A stretch of 64,000 nucleotides of DNA from Streptomyces sp. NBC_00239 (GTDB lineage Bacteria > Actinomycetota > Actinomycetes > Streptomycetales > Streptomycetaceae). Below, in pieces: positions 44,547-53,154 of this stretch. The stretch's first letter is position 1. Each line of letters starts with the position of its first letter. Where the stretch lies: positions 806,001 to 870,000 of the forward strand of contig NZ_CP108095.1 in NCBI RefSeq assembly GCF_036194065.1, read 5' to 3'. The notes beneath the pieces are model-generated. The model saw only the letters and a program-made list of their open reading frames with translations, ran no database searches and was not told the DNA's origin. A program made the translations under genes and the position numbers.

Positions 44547-45330
44547 ATGCGCGCTGAGTCTTCGGCCGCGACGCGGAAAGGGGCCTTCATCGCGGTCGCC
44601 GTCGCGCTGTTCTGCATCCAGCTCGACTCTTCGCCCTCAACCTCGCCGTTCCCGGCATCGCGGCGGAGTTCGGCGTGACGGTGTCGGCCGCGCAGTGGAC
44701 CCTGTCCGCCCACATGCTCCCGCGCTCGGGCCGTTCGTGGGCGGCGGGTTCACCGAGGGGCCCGGCTGGCGCTGGATCTTCTGGCTGATGGTGCCGCTGG
44801 GACTGCTCTCCCTGCTCACGGCCCTCGCCTGCGTACCGGACTCGCGCGACACGTCGGCGCCGCGCGCGCTCGACCTTCCGGGCTGCGCCCTGGTCGTCTG
44901 CTCACCGGCCGCGCTCACCGTGGCCGTGGAGCGCGGCGACGCCTGGGGCTGGGACAGCCCCCGCACCATGGGCTTCCTCGCACCGGCCGTGGTGGCCGGC
45001 GGCCTGTTCCTGGTGCGGGAACGACTTGCCCGGCACCCGCTGATCGACCTGCGGCTGTTCCGCAACGTCCCGTACGTCGTGGTGACCGGGATGGGCTCGC
45101 TCTCGAACATGGGATACGGCGTCACCGTCTTCCTCGCCACGCTCTACCTCCAGGGCGTCCGCGGCCTCTCCCCCCTCGTGGCGGGCACCGTATTCCTCGC
45201 CCCGGCGCTGCTGGTGGCGCTCAGCGGGCCGCTCGGGGCGCGGCTGGCCCGGCACCTGCGGCCGACCGCGGTGATGGCACTGGCCGGGGCCGTCGCGGGC
45301 ACCGGGTTCGCGTGCAGCCGGTCTTCCGTC
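44547..45330 (+). pseudogene. Decayed MFS (DHA2/EmrB-type) efflux transporter
   Basis: Begins normally (MRAESSAATRKGAFIAVAVALFCIQLD), then a frameshift near 44627 shifts FALNLAVPGIAAEFGVTVSAAQWTLSAHML into another frame; helices 2-4 are deleted near 44715, and the reading resumes as GPFVGGGFTEGPGWRWIFWLMVPLGLL through ATLYLQGVRGLSPLVAGTVFLAPALL. It stops after about helix 9, where the convergent PHP gene begins (about 45310-45330). With one frameshift, an internal deletion and a lost 3' end it cannot be functional. It was a drug:H+ antiporter by family. Confidence 0.85.
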
Positions 45331-46804
45331 AGGCGGCCAGCCAGATCGGGTTGGTGAAGGCGGCCGGCGGGCCCGGCAGCGGCGGGGTCGGGGAGGGGTG
45401 GCGGACCTCCGCGCGGACGTACGCGGCCCGCTGCGGCGTCGTACGCCACTCCAGGGACGTCGCCTGTGGCGCGGTGAAGGCCAGGCCCTGGTCGGTGACC
45501 AGCCGCAGGTCACAGCCCTCCGCTCCGGTCACCGACAGCCGGACGAGGACCTCGGTGCCGGGATCGGCGCACCGCAGCCGCTCCCCAATGCCGGCGTGGC
45601 CGCCGCGCGGGGTGACGGCGCTGAAGTCGACGGAGACGGCGCAGGACTCGGCGGCGTACGCACGTCCGGCGCGCAGGCCCGCCAGGATCGCCGTGCGCGA
45701 CAGGTCGTCGGCCAGGACCACGGTCTGCGGCCCGCCGATCCGGTCCGGGTCGCGGTGGTAGTCGCTGTGTGCGAGCGCCGGCAGCCACTGTTCGCCGTGG
45801 GAGCCGCGCAGGGTGGCGTCCCAGGACGCCAGGGACACCTCGTCGTCGGGGGTCCAGGCGCCGTTCCATATCTCCACGGCGTCGGCCTCCCCGAAGCCGA
45901 ACTTCCAGGCGCAGCCCACGCAGGTGGCGTGCGGGTGGGCCGGTACGACGAGCCCGCCGGCCCGCCGGACGGCGCGGGCGAAGCGCTCGAAGCGGCCGTC
46001 GCGCGCGCGGTAGCGCCAGTCGACGAACGTGCCCGGGTCGGTGCCCACGGCCAGGACGTGGCCGGTGCGGGTGGTGACCTCCTCCCCGGTGAGGACGAGC
46101 AGACCGGTCGCGGCGGCGCCGGACCAGGCGGTGTGGGCGCTGTGGGTGTTGTGCTCGGAGCTGTTGATGAAGTCCAGGCCCGCGGCCCGGGCGAGCCCCG
46201 CGATCTCGGCGGGCGTGCGGCGGCCGTCGGAGTGGACGGAGTGGACGTGGCAGTCACCGCGGTACCAGGCGCGGCCGCGGCCCGCCACGCGCTCGGGCGG
46301 GTAGGCCGCCGGGACGACGGGCGCCGCATCACCGAACGCGAAGGTGGCGGTGATCTCGTACGGCAGGCCCTGCGGGGCCACGCCGTACGGGCCGAGCGCG
46401 ATGTACCAGCGGCCGGGCTCCAGCGGGCCGGGCAGATAGCCGGGGGTGGCGTCGTCGGTCCGGAGGAAGAACTCGCTGCGGGCGCCGCCGGACCAGCCGC
46501 GGAAACCGCGGCCGCCGAGCGCGGTGCCGCGCTGGTCGAACAGGCCGATGTCGAGGGCGTTGCCCGGGGTGCCCGGCGGGGTGGGCGGCTTGTCGTAGCG
46601 GTAGGAGACGCGTAACTCGCGTATGCCCGGCGGGACGTCCAGCGGGACGTACACGAAGTCCGGTGCGCCGGGCGGGATCGTGCCGCTCAGGGTCGTCGTG
46701 GTGGTGTCCGGATCCGGTTCCGCGGCCGCGGCCGTGACGGAGGGGGTGGCGGCGGTGGCCGCCACGGTTGCCTGTGCCAGCAGTGCTCGTCTACTGAGGG
46801 CCAT
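45329..46804 (-). CDS. Secreted CehA/McbA-like PHP-domain metallohydrolase
   Basis: 491 residues. Tat-like signal (ALSRRALLAQATVAATAATPS). A beta-sandwich domain (about 35-165) precedes a PHP phosphoesterase domain from about 175: GDCHVHSVHSDG, INSSEHNTH, VPAHPHA, and ALAHSDYHRD supply the metal ligands. CehA/McbA relatives hydrolyse carbamate or phosphoester bonds. The ATG at 46804 was chosen as the first one giving the signal peptide. Its 3' end abuts the decayed MFS gene. Confidence 0.85.
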   Translation of the reverse strand: MALSRRALLAQATVAATAATPSVTAAAAEPDPDTTTTTLSGTIPPGAPDFVYVPLDVPPGIRELRVSYRYDKPPTPPGTPGNALDIGLFDQRGTALGGRGFRGWSGGARSEFFLRTDDATPGYLPGPLEPGRWYIALGPYGVAPQGLPYEITATFAFGDAAPVVPAAYPPERVAGRGRAWYRGDCHVHSVHSDGRRTPAEIAGLARAAGLDFINSSEHNTHSAHTAWSGAAATGLLVLTGEEVTTRTGHVLAVGTDPGTFVDWRYRARDGRFERFARAVRRAGGLVVPAHPHATCVGCAWKFGFGEADAVEIWNGAWTPDDEVSLASWDATLRGSHGEQWLPALAHSDYHRDPDRIGGPQTVVLADDLSRTAILAGLRAGRAYAAESCAVSVDFSAVTPRGGHAGIGERLRCADPGTEVLVRLSVTGAEGCDLRLVTDQGLAFTAPQATSLEWRTTPQRAAYVRAEVRHPSPTPPLPGPPAAFTNPIWLAA

Positions 46805-47017
46805 GGCACCGAGGATGGGCGGGGAAGGTGAATCCGGCGTGAACGCCCCGGCCCTCCGTGCCGGGCCCGGCCGTGAAGCCGCCGGGCCGGTGCGGTCCGC
46901 GCGCGGCCTCTCCCGCGGCCCCCGCGGCGATGATTTCCGGCCGGGTTGCTCATCTGCGGTGAGCGTCGTGGGACATCGTGCGACGCTGCCCAGCACGACA
47001 TTCCACGGGAGGACCCC

Positions 47018-47830
47018 ATGACGACCACCCCCGCCGGGCCGAGCAGCGATCTCCCCGGCAAACCGCCCGTCGTCGACCTGGCCACCTGGCAGGCGGCGCG
47101 CGCGGAACTGCTGGTCCGCGAGAAGGCGCACACCCGTGAGGGCGACGCGATCGCCGCGGCCCGGCGGCGGCTGCCGATGGTCGAGTTCGACGGCAAGACG
47201 GAAGTCACCGGGCCGGACGGGCCGGTCCCGTTCCTCGACCTGTTCCAGGGCCGCGACGAACTCGTCGTCTACAAGCACATGTGGCACGACGGGGCACCGC
47301 ACCAGGGCCAGTGCGAGGGCTGCACCACCGTGGCCTGGCACGTGCGGGACGCCGTGTACCTCCATGCCCGGGGCGTCTCGTTCGCCGTCGTGACCACCGG
47401 CCGGTGGGACGAGGTGGCCGACTTCGTCTCGTTCATGGGGTACACCCAGCCCTGGTACTCGGTGAGGGACGTGGCGGCGCCGGTCGGCGGGGAGATGGGC
47501 CACATCACGTGCTTCCTGCGCGACGGCGACCGCGTGTTCCTCACCTACGCCACGACGGGCCGCGGCAACGAGTCGGCCAACGGGACCTTCGGCCTGCTCG
47601 ACATGACGCCCTACGGCCGCGGCGAGGGATGGGAGGACAACCCCGAGGGCTGGCCCGTGATCGGCGACGTCCGGGACGGCTACCCCGCCGAGGGCCGCCA
47701 GGCGTGCTGGTACTGGCGCACGGACGCCGACGGCGTCGCCACCTGGGGCCCCACCAGCCGGCCCGTGCCGCAGTGGACCCGCCCCGGCGCGACCCCCGAG
47801 GAGACCCTGGGCCGGACCGGCCACCACTGA
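47018..47830 (+). CDS. DUF899 family (thioredoxin-like) protein
   Basis: 270 residues, the typical DUF899 order: VDLATWQAARAELLVREKAHTREGDAIAAARRRLPMV, KHMWHDG, then the CEGC dithiol in HQGQCEGCTTVAWHV, and FLTYATTGRGNESANGTFGLLDMTPYGRGEGW. These proteins have a thioredoxin-like fold, and the CxxC supports redox activity. The ATG at 47018 follows GGGAGGA. No operon partner. Confidence 0.85.
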   Translation: MTTTPAGPSSDLPGKPPVVDLATWQAARAELLVREKAHTREGDAIAAARRRLPMVEFDGKTEVTGPDGPVPFLDLFQGRDELVVYKHMWHDGAPHQGQCEGCTTVAWHVRDAVYLHARGVSFAVVTTGRWDEVADFVSFMGYTQPWYSVRDVAAPVGGEMGHITCFLRDGDRVFLTYATTGRGNESANGTFGLLDMTPYGRGEGWEDNPEGWPVIGDVRDGYPAEGRQACWYWRTDADGVATWGPTSRPVPQWTRPGATPEETLGRTGHH

Positions 47831-47856
47831 CACGCCTTCGGTACGGAGACGGGGCA

Positions 47857-47896
47857 CGGGCGCCCCGCCGGTCCGGCCCGAAGGGCGGGGTGCCCG
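47857..47896. terminator. Hairpin terminator between convergent genes
   Basis: 13-bp stem CGGGCGCCCCGCC / GGCGGGGTGCCCG (one G-T wobble) with a 14-nt loop, between the DUF899 stop at 47830 (+) and the membrane-protein stop at 47907 (-). Confidence 0.65.
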
Positions 47897-47906
47897 CGCG
47901 GGCCCC

Positions 47907-48512
47907 TCAGGAGCGCGGGGTCGGCTGGGCCGATGACGGTGGTGCGGACGGCGGGGGTTCCGAGGAGACTCCCGGCCGCGGTGAGCCGGACGGTCCTGAC
48001 GACGGCCCCGGCCCCGGCCCGGGGCGCTCGACCGCGCCCGGGCCCGTGCGCACGGACCCGGGCGGAACCGCGGACGGTCCCGGGCGCACCGACGCGGACC
48101 GCTCCGGCTCCGGCGTGGGCGAGAGCCCCTGCCGGGGCCGGCCCGGGTCCGGGGCGGGGGTGGTGATCTCCGGCGGGGCGGCCGGAGGCACCGGCCGGGG
48201 CGCCGGAGACTGCGGGGCCAGCGCGAGGTAGCCGGCCGCGAGGGCGGCGGCGGTGGCCAGTCCGGCCAGCGGAAGGCCCATCCGGCGCAGCCGCTCCAGG
48301 GGCAGCCGCCTGAGGTGCGGGCCGGGCGGGTCCGCGGGGCGCAGGTCCCGGACGGTGACGCCCTCGGCGCGTGCCTCGAACGCCTCGCGCAACCGCCGCT
48401 CCACGGGCCGCGGCGGAACGGCACCCGGCCCGGACCCATGCCCGTAGCCGGAGCCGTGGCCGGACCCGTATCCGCGCACGTCGTCGTGGTCGTGGTCGTG
48501 ATCGTGGGTCAT
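47907..48512 (-). CDS. Single-pass membrane protein coupled to ECF sigma gene (anti-sigma-like position)
   Basis: 201 residues: His/Asp- and Gly/His-rich N-terminus, an Arg-rich cytosolic part, one membrane helix at about 80-98 (LPLAGLATAAALAAGYLAL), and a long Pro/Ser/Gly-rich outer tail. The ATG overlaps the sigma stop (ATGA). Position and topology fit an anti-sigma factor, but no zinc-binding anti-sigma (HxxxCxxC) motif is present, so it may be a degenerate or unrelated partner. The His-rich start could bind metal. Confidence 0.65.
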   Translation of the reverse strand: MTHDHDHDHDDVRGYGSGHGSGYGHGSGPGAVPPRPVERRLREAFEARAEGVTVRDLRPADPPGPHLRRLPLERLRRMGLPLAGLATAAALAAGYLALAPQSPAPRPVPPAAPPEITTPAPDPGRPRQGLSPTPEPERSASVRPGPSAVPPGSVRTGPGAVERPGPGPGPSSGPSGSPRPGVSSEPPPSAPPSSAQPTPRS

Positions 48513-49267
48513 ACCCGGCCCTCCAGAAGCTTTTCCAGCGCGTCCAGGGCGCGGCTCGCGTTGGATTTCACCGCGCCCCGGCTGATGCCGAGGGTCGTGG
48601 CGATCTCGGCCTCGCTCAGGTCGGCCCAGTACCGGAGGACCAGCACCTGGCGGCGGCGCGGTGTCAGCCGTGCGAGGGCGGCGAGCACCTCGCGGTGGGC
48701 CTCGTCGAGGACGACGTGATCGGCGGCGGAGGGCACGTCCACCGGGGCCGGCGGGATCCAGGCGCGAGCCGTACGGCGGCGCCGCAGCACGGAACGGGAC
48801 GTGTTGACCACGGCCATGCGCAGGTAGGCCAGGGCGTTGTCGACCTCGCGGGGGTGCTCGCCGTGGCGCCGGTAGAGAGCGGTGAAGGCGTCCTGGACGA
48901 CGTCCTCGGCGGTGGCCAGGTCGTCGACCAGCAGCACGGCCAGACGCACCATGCGCAGCCGGTGCGCGTGGTAGAGCTCGCTGACGGTCGGGGGCCGGTC
49001 GGCCGGGGGCCATTCCACCGGGGGCCGCTCGTCCGGGAAACGGCCGTCCGTGGCAGGGCCGTCCGAGAAACGGCCGGCCCCGCCGTCGGCGTACGGCTGC
49101 CCGGGTACGGCCGTATCCGGGTTCCGCGGGGCGACGAGGCGTTCGCGGCGCAGCAGCCCGGGCAGCAGGACCCGCACCGCACGGCGGAGGCCGTGCGGTG
49201 CGGGCGCGCTCGGCGGCGCGAAGTGCGGTAGGGCGAGGTGGAGCACAGGATTCCTAGAGCGGAGCAC
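48509..49267 (-). CDS. SigE-family ECF RNA polymerase sigma factor
   Basis: 252 residues. Region 2: LYHAHRLRMVRLAVLLVDDLATAEDVVQDAFTALYRRHG; region 4: LPP-type hinge then VLVLRYWADLSEAEIATTLGISRGAVKSNASRALDALEKLLEG, as in the SigE family of actinobacterial ECF factors. The first 90 residues are an unusual Pro/Arg/Asp-rich extension not found in short ECF factors, so the real start may be further in. The GTG at 49267 lies 1 bp after the LAHTG gene stop, and the stop overlaps the membrane-protein gene. Confidence 0.88.
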   Translation of the reverse strand: MLRSRNPVLHLALPHFAPPSAPAPHGLRRAVRVLLPGLLRRERLVAPRNPDTAVPGQPYADGGAGRFSDGPATDGRFPDERPPVEWPPADRPPTVSELYHAHRLRMVRLAVLLVDDLATAEDVVQDAFTALYRRHGEHPREVDNALAYLRMAVVNTSRSVLRRRRTARAWIPPAPVDVPSAADHVVLDEAHREVLAALARLTPRRRQVLVLRYWADLSEAEIATTLGISRGAVKSNASRALDALEKLLEGRV

Positions 49268-49268
49268 G

Positions 49269-49703
49269 TCAGCGGTGCGCGCCGCGCCGCCGTACGGCGT
49301 ACAGGGATCCGGCGCCGGCGGCGATCAGCGCGGCGGCCCCGGCGCCGAGGGCGGCGGTGGTCGCGGTCGAGCCAGTATGCGCGAGCTCCGGCGCGGAGCC
49401 GTCGGCGGGGGCGGGCGCGGGGGCGGCGGAGCTCTCCGGGGTCGCGTCGCCCGGGGTCTCCACGCCGGGAGCGGCGGACGGCGCCGCCGACGGTGCGGTG
49501 GAGGGCTGCACCGCGGGGGCCGGTTCGGACGGGCCGGTCGGCTCGGCGCTCGGCCGGACGCTGGCGGCCGGCGCGGGAGCCGGGGTCGCCGACACGACGG
49601 CGGGCGCCGGAGCGGCGGAGGCGGCCGTGGCCGGGGCTGCGGCGAGGGAGGCGAGCACTCCGGCCGCGAGAGCCGCACCGTAAACGTGCCTGAGGTTCTT
49701 CAC
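49269..49703 (-). CDS. LAHTG sortase-anchored surface protein
   Basis: 144 residues. Sec signal (about 1-28), a Pro/Ala/Ser-rich stalk with no fold, then the sorting signal LAHTG at about residue 112, a hydrophobic helix and a basic end (YAVRRRGAHR). LAxTG is the class E sortase motif of Streptomyces, also used by long chaplins. The GTG at 49703 follows GGAGAACC. First gene of the operon with the ECF sigma factor. Confidence 0.8.
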   Translation of the reverse strand: MKNLRHVYGAALAAGVLASLAAAPATAASAAPAPAVVSATPAPAPAASVRPSAEPTGPSEPAPAVQPSTAPSAAPSAAPGVETPGDATPESSAAPAPAPADGSAPELAHTGSTATTAALGAGAAALIAAGAGSLYAVRRRGAHR

Positions 49704-50114
49704 GTGGTTCTCCAGGGTCGGGTGAGGGGCACGGAACCGTGCCCCTCACCCCCCACGACGTGCGACCCGCCGGGAGGTTGCCGCGCGCCGCGGACTTTTT
49801 TCGGCACGCGGCCGGCCGCCTGGCCGTCCCCTCCCGCGGCAGGCTGTTCGATCTTCACGCAGGACGGTGGCGCGGCGGGGGCGGTGACCGCGGGCGGACC
49901 GCCGGGCGCCGGCGCCGTCCGCTTCGGCTGCCCGCCGTCGGAGTTCCAGCCGATTCCCGGTGACGCCCCGGGCGGCACACGGGCACCCGCTCCGCCACTC
50001 GATGGCGCCCGTTCGGGGGAGGTGGGGGCCGGTACGGGGTCGCCGGCGGCCCGGCGGGATACGGATGCGACCGGCACACCCTGCCCACGCCCTGCCGCAT
50101 CCCGGGAGACCACC
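49704..50114. other. Divergent intergenic region, LAHTG operon / DoxX
   Basis: 411 bp. Contains the long palindrome at 49720-49751 next to the LAHTG start; the rest is high-GC with no supported gene. Promoters for both directions should lie here, but no consensus hexamers stand out. Confidence 0.5.
49720..49751 (-). promoter_or_regulatory. 32-bp palindrome in the LAHTG operon leader
   Basis: Perfect 15-bp arms GGGTGAGGGGCACGG (49720-49734) and CCGTGCCCCTCACCC (49737-49751) with AA between, 17 bp upstream of the GTG at 49703. As RNA the stem would sit directly 5' of the ribosome site; as DNA it could be an operator. Confidence 0.65.
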
Positions 50115-50642
50115 ATGAGCTGCATCAATCGACGCGACCTCGCTCTGCTCGCCCTTCGGGCCGGTACCGGGGCGGTGCTCATGGCGCACGGTACGCAGAA
50201 GCTGTTCGGGTGGTTCGGCGGTGGCGGCCTGGACAAGACGGCGGCCGCGATGGAGCAGATGGGCTTCACGCCCGGCCGGCGCAGCGCCCTCGCCGCGGGG
50301 CTCGGGGAGACCGGGGGCGGGGCGCTGCTCGTACTGGGCCTCGCCACCCCCGCCGCCGGCGCCGCGGCCGCGGGGGCCATGGCGGGCGCGGTGGCCGTCC
50401 ACGCCCCCGCCGGGTTCTTCGCCCAGAGCGGCGGATTCGAGTACCCGGCCTTCCTCGGGTTCACCGCAGCCGCGATCGGCCTGGCCGGCGCCGGCCGCTA
50501 CTCCCTCGACCACGCCACCGGCCACACCTTCGACCAGCGGTGGATGCTCGCGTCGGCGTTCGCCGTGAGCGCCGCCGCGGCCGCCGCGGTGGTGACCAAG
50601 CGCGCACAGGACCAGCAGGAGGACGACCCGCAGGACGCCTGA
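50115..50642 (+). CDS. DoxX family membrane protein
   Basis: 175 residues with four hydrophobic helices and the DoxX signature LALLALRAGTGAVLMAHGTQKLFGWFGGGGLDKTA. Actinobacterial DoxX-type proteins assemble with redox partners in the membrane oxidative-stress response. ATG at 50115 follows GGGAGACC. The C-terminus is acidic. It is followed by a T-free stretch and then phospholipase C. Confidence 0.82.
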   Translation: MSCINRRDLALLALRAGTGAVLMAHGTQKLFGWFGGGGLDKTAAAMEQMGFTPGRRSALAAGLGETGGGALLVLGLATPAAGAAAAGAMAGAVAVHAPAGFFAQSGGFEYPAFLGFTAAAIGLAGAGRYSLDHATGHTFDQRWMLASAFAVSAAAAAAVVTKRAQDQQEDDPQDA

Positions 50643-50782
50643 CCCGAAAGCGAAAGCGAAGACGAAGGCCGAGGAGAAGGCCAAGGGGGCGACCAGAGCG
50701 AGGGCGAAGACGAGGGACGGGGGACGAGGAGCAGGCGAAGACGAGGGGCGAGCAGCGGGAGAGGACGAGGGGCGAGCGGCGG
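50641..50782. repeat. 142-bp T-free, purine-rich tract
   Basis: Not one T on the plus strand from 50641 to 50782; the tract is a run of GA-rich units (GACGAGGGGCGAGC and GGGCGAAGACGAG recur). No gene. It begins immediately after the T of the DoxX stop codon. Confidence 0.8.
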
Positions 50783-50831
50783 TCACCGGCGGCGGAGTTG
50801 GCCGAACTCCGACGGAATCCGGCTGCCGTTC

Positions 50832-50862
50832 GCCTGGTGTATCCCCTGCCGTCACACCAGGC
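50832..50862. promoter_or_regulatory. Inverted repeat upstream of phospholipase C
   Basis: 9-bp perfect arms GCCTGGTGT (50832-50840) and ACACCAGGC (50854-50862), 13-nt spacer, 74 bp before the ATG at 50937. GTTCGCCTGGT at 50828-50838 weakly resembles a PhoP direct-repeat unit, but the second unit is not convincing. Confidence 0.45.
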
Positions 50863-50936
50863 TCCCCCTTCGGTACCCCGAGCCCGCTGTCCTGGGTACG
50901 CACAACACCCCTCAACCCGCAGAGGTCGTCTTCACC

Positions 50937-53003
50937 ATGGCAGAACTCAATCGCCGCCGCTTCCTGCAGCTCACCGGCGGCGCCGCCGCGCTGACCATGC
51001 TCAACGAGAGCATCGCGCGCGCCGCCTCCATCCCCGCCCAGGGGACCACCGGCACCATCGCCGACGTCGAGCACATCGTGGTGCTCATGCAGGAGAACCG
51101 GTCCTTCGACCACTACTTCGGCGCCCTGCGCGGCGTCCGCGGCTTCGGCGACCCCCGCCCGGTGACGCTGCCCAGCGGCAAGTCCGTCTTCCACCAGTCC
51201 GACGGCGTCAAGGAGACGCTGCCCTTCCGGCCGCCGTCCGAGGACCTCGGCATGGAGTTCCTCCAGGGCCTCAACCACGACTGGGCGGGCGGCCAGAGCG
51301 CGTTCAACAAGGGCAAGTACGACAACTGGGTGCCGGCCAAGACGCCCACCACGATGGCGTACCTGACGCGCGACGACATCCCGTTCCACTACGCGCTCGC
51401 CGACGCGTTCACCATCTGCGACGCGTACCACTGCTCGTTCATCGGCTCCACCGACCCCAACCGGTACTACCTCTGGTCGGGCCACACCGGCAACGACGGC
51501 AAGGGCGGCGGCCCGGTCCTCAACAACGCCGAGGCCGGCTACGACTGGACCACCTATCCCGAGCGCCTTGAAGCGGCGGGCATCTCCTGGAAGGTCTACC
51601 AGGACATAGGCGACGGCCTCGACGCGGCCGGCTCGTGGGGCTGGATCAACGACGCCTACCGCGGCAACTACGGCGACAACTCCCTGCTGTACTTCAACAA
51701 GTACCGCAACGCCCAGCCCGGCAACCCGCTCTACGACAAGGCCCGCACCGGCACCGACGCCAAGGCGGGCGAAGGCTACTTCGACCGGCTGCGCGCCGAC
51801 GTCACCGCGGGCACCCTCCCCCAGGTCTCCTGGATCGCGTCCCCCGAGGCGTTCAGCGAGCACTCCAACTGGCCCTCGAACTACGGCGCCTGGTACATCT
51901 CGCAGGTCCTGGACGCCCTCACCTCCAACCCGGACGTGTGGGCCCGTACCGCGCTGTTCATCACGTACGACGAGAACGACGGCTTCTTCGACCACGTCGT
52001 CCCGCCGTACGCCCCCGCCAACGCCAACGAGGGCCTGTCGACCACGCCCACCGCGCTGGACGTCTTCCCCGGCAAGCCCGGTTACGTCGCCGGCCCGTAC
52101 GGTCTGGGCCCGCGCGTGCCGATGCTCGTCGTCTCCCCGTGGAGCACCGGTGGCTACTCGTGCTCGGAGACCCTCGACCACACCTCCGTCATCCGCTTCA
52201 TGGAGCAGCGCTTCGGCGTGACGGAGCCCAACATCTCGCCCTGGCGCCGCGCCGTCTGCGGTGACCTGACCTCCGCCTTCGACTTCGCGCGCAAGGACAC
52301 GGGCGCGGTCGAGCTGCCCGACACCGGCGCGTGGGAGCCGCAGGACCGTGAGCGCCACCCCGACTTCGTGGCTCCCGCCCCGGCCGTAGGCTCCATGCCG
52401 CGCCAGGAGAAGGGCCTGCGCCCCACCCGTGCGCTGAAGTACGCCCCGTACGTGGACGGCGCGGCGCTCGTCGCGGAGGGCAAGTTCCGGCTGACGTTCA
52501 GCGGCGGCCCGGACCTGGGCGCGCAGTTCTACGTGACCTCCGGCAACCGCACCGACGCCCCGTGGACGTACACCACCGAGGCCGGCAAGTCGATCGCGGA
52601 CACCTGGAACACCCGCTACTCGGCCGGGGTCACGGACCTGACCGTGCACGGCCCCAACGGCTTCCTGCGCGGCTTCCGCAACCCCGGCACCACCGCCGGC
52701 CCCGAGGTCACCGCCCGCCACAACGCGGCCACCGGCAACCTCGACCTCACGCTCACCAACGCCGGCGCGTCGACCGCGACCCTCACGGTCACCAACGCGT
52801 ACGGCGGCGGACCCAAGCGCCTCACGGTCGCGAAGGGCGCGACCGTCACGTACAGCGTCCCGCTGCGGAACACGCGGCGCTGGTACGACGTGACGGTGAC
52901 CGCGTCCGCGACGCCGGACTTCGAGCGGCGCTTCGCGGGCAAGGTCGAGACGGGCGCGGCCGGCTTCTCGGACCCGGCGATCCTGACGGAGCAGTCCTCC
53001 TGA
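50937..53003 (+). CDS. Phosphocholine-specific phospholipase C (Tat-exported)
   Basis: 688 residues. Twin-arginine signal NRRRFLQLTGG at the start. Phosphoesterase domain (about 40-420): VEHIVVLMQENRSFDHYFGALRG, CSFIGSTDPNRYYLWSG, DENDGFFDHVVPP, and a C-terminal pair of DUF756 beta-sandwich repeats (about 480-575 and 585-675). This is the PlcC family that cleaves phosphatidylcholine and sphingomyelin to release phosphocholine and is often induced by phosphate starvation. A strong terminator follows. Confidence 0.92.
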   Translation: MAELNRRRFLQLTGGAAALTMLNESIARAASIPAQGTTGTIADVEHIVVLMQENRSFDHYFGALRGVRGFGDPRPVTLPSGKSVFHQSDGVKETLPFRPPSEDLGMEFLQGLNHDWAGGQSAFNKGKYDNWVPAKTPTTMAYLTRDDIPFHYALADAFTICDAYHCSFIGSTDPNRYYLWSGHTGNDGKGGGPVLNNAEAGYDWTTYPERLEAAGISWKVYQDIGDGLDAAGSWGWINDAYRGNYGDNSLLYFNKYRNAQPGNPLYDKARTGTDAKAGEGYFDRLRADVTAGTLPQVSWIASPEAFSEHSNWPSNYGAWYISQVLDALTSNPDVWARTALFITYDENDGFFDHVVPPYAPANANEGLSTTPTALDVFPGKPGYVAGPYGLGPRVPMLVVSPWSTGGYSCSETLDHTSVIRFMEQRFGVTEPNISPWRRAVCGDLTSAFDFARKDTGAVELPDTGAWEPQDRERHPDFVAPAPAVGSMPRQEKGLRPTRALKYAPYVDGAALVAEGKFRLTFSGGPDLGAQFYVTSGNRTDAPWTYTTEAGKSIADTWNTRYSAGVTDLTVHGPNGFLRGFRNPGTTAGPEVTARHNAATGNLDLTLTNAGASTATLTVTNAYGGGPKRLTVAKGATVTYSVPLRNTRRWYDVTVTASATPDFERRFAGKVETGAAGFSDPAILTEQSS

Positions 53004-53029
53004 CCCGCCCCTTCCGCAAGGTGACCCGT

Positions 53030-53043
53030 TGATCACGTGATCA
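53030..53043. other. 14-bp palindrome TGATCACGTGATCA
   Basis: Perfect palindrome, 26 bp after the phospholipase C stop and well away from either start in this convergent interval. It could be a small regulatory site or a structural element next to the terminator; nothing else supports a function. Confidence 0.4.
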
Positions 53044-53077
53044 GCTCGGGTCCCGGGGCTTGCCACGTGACCCGACG

Positions 53078-53108
53078 CCGACGCCGGCCCGCACCGGGCC
53101 GGCGTCGG
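53078..53108. terminator. Strong hairpin terminator between convergent genes
   Basis: Perfect 14-bp stem CCGACGCCGGCCCG / CGGGCCGGCGTCGG with a 3-nt loop (the innermost pair probably opens), between the phospholipase C stop at 53003 (+) and the monooxygenase stop at 53155 (-). Confidence 0.82.
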
Positions 53109-53154
53109 TCGTGGGCGCGGGGCCTTGAGGGCGCCCCCCTGCCGGTCCCCCGCG

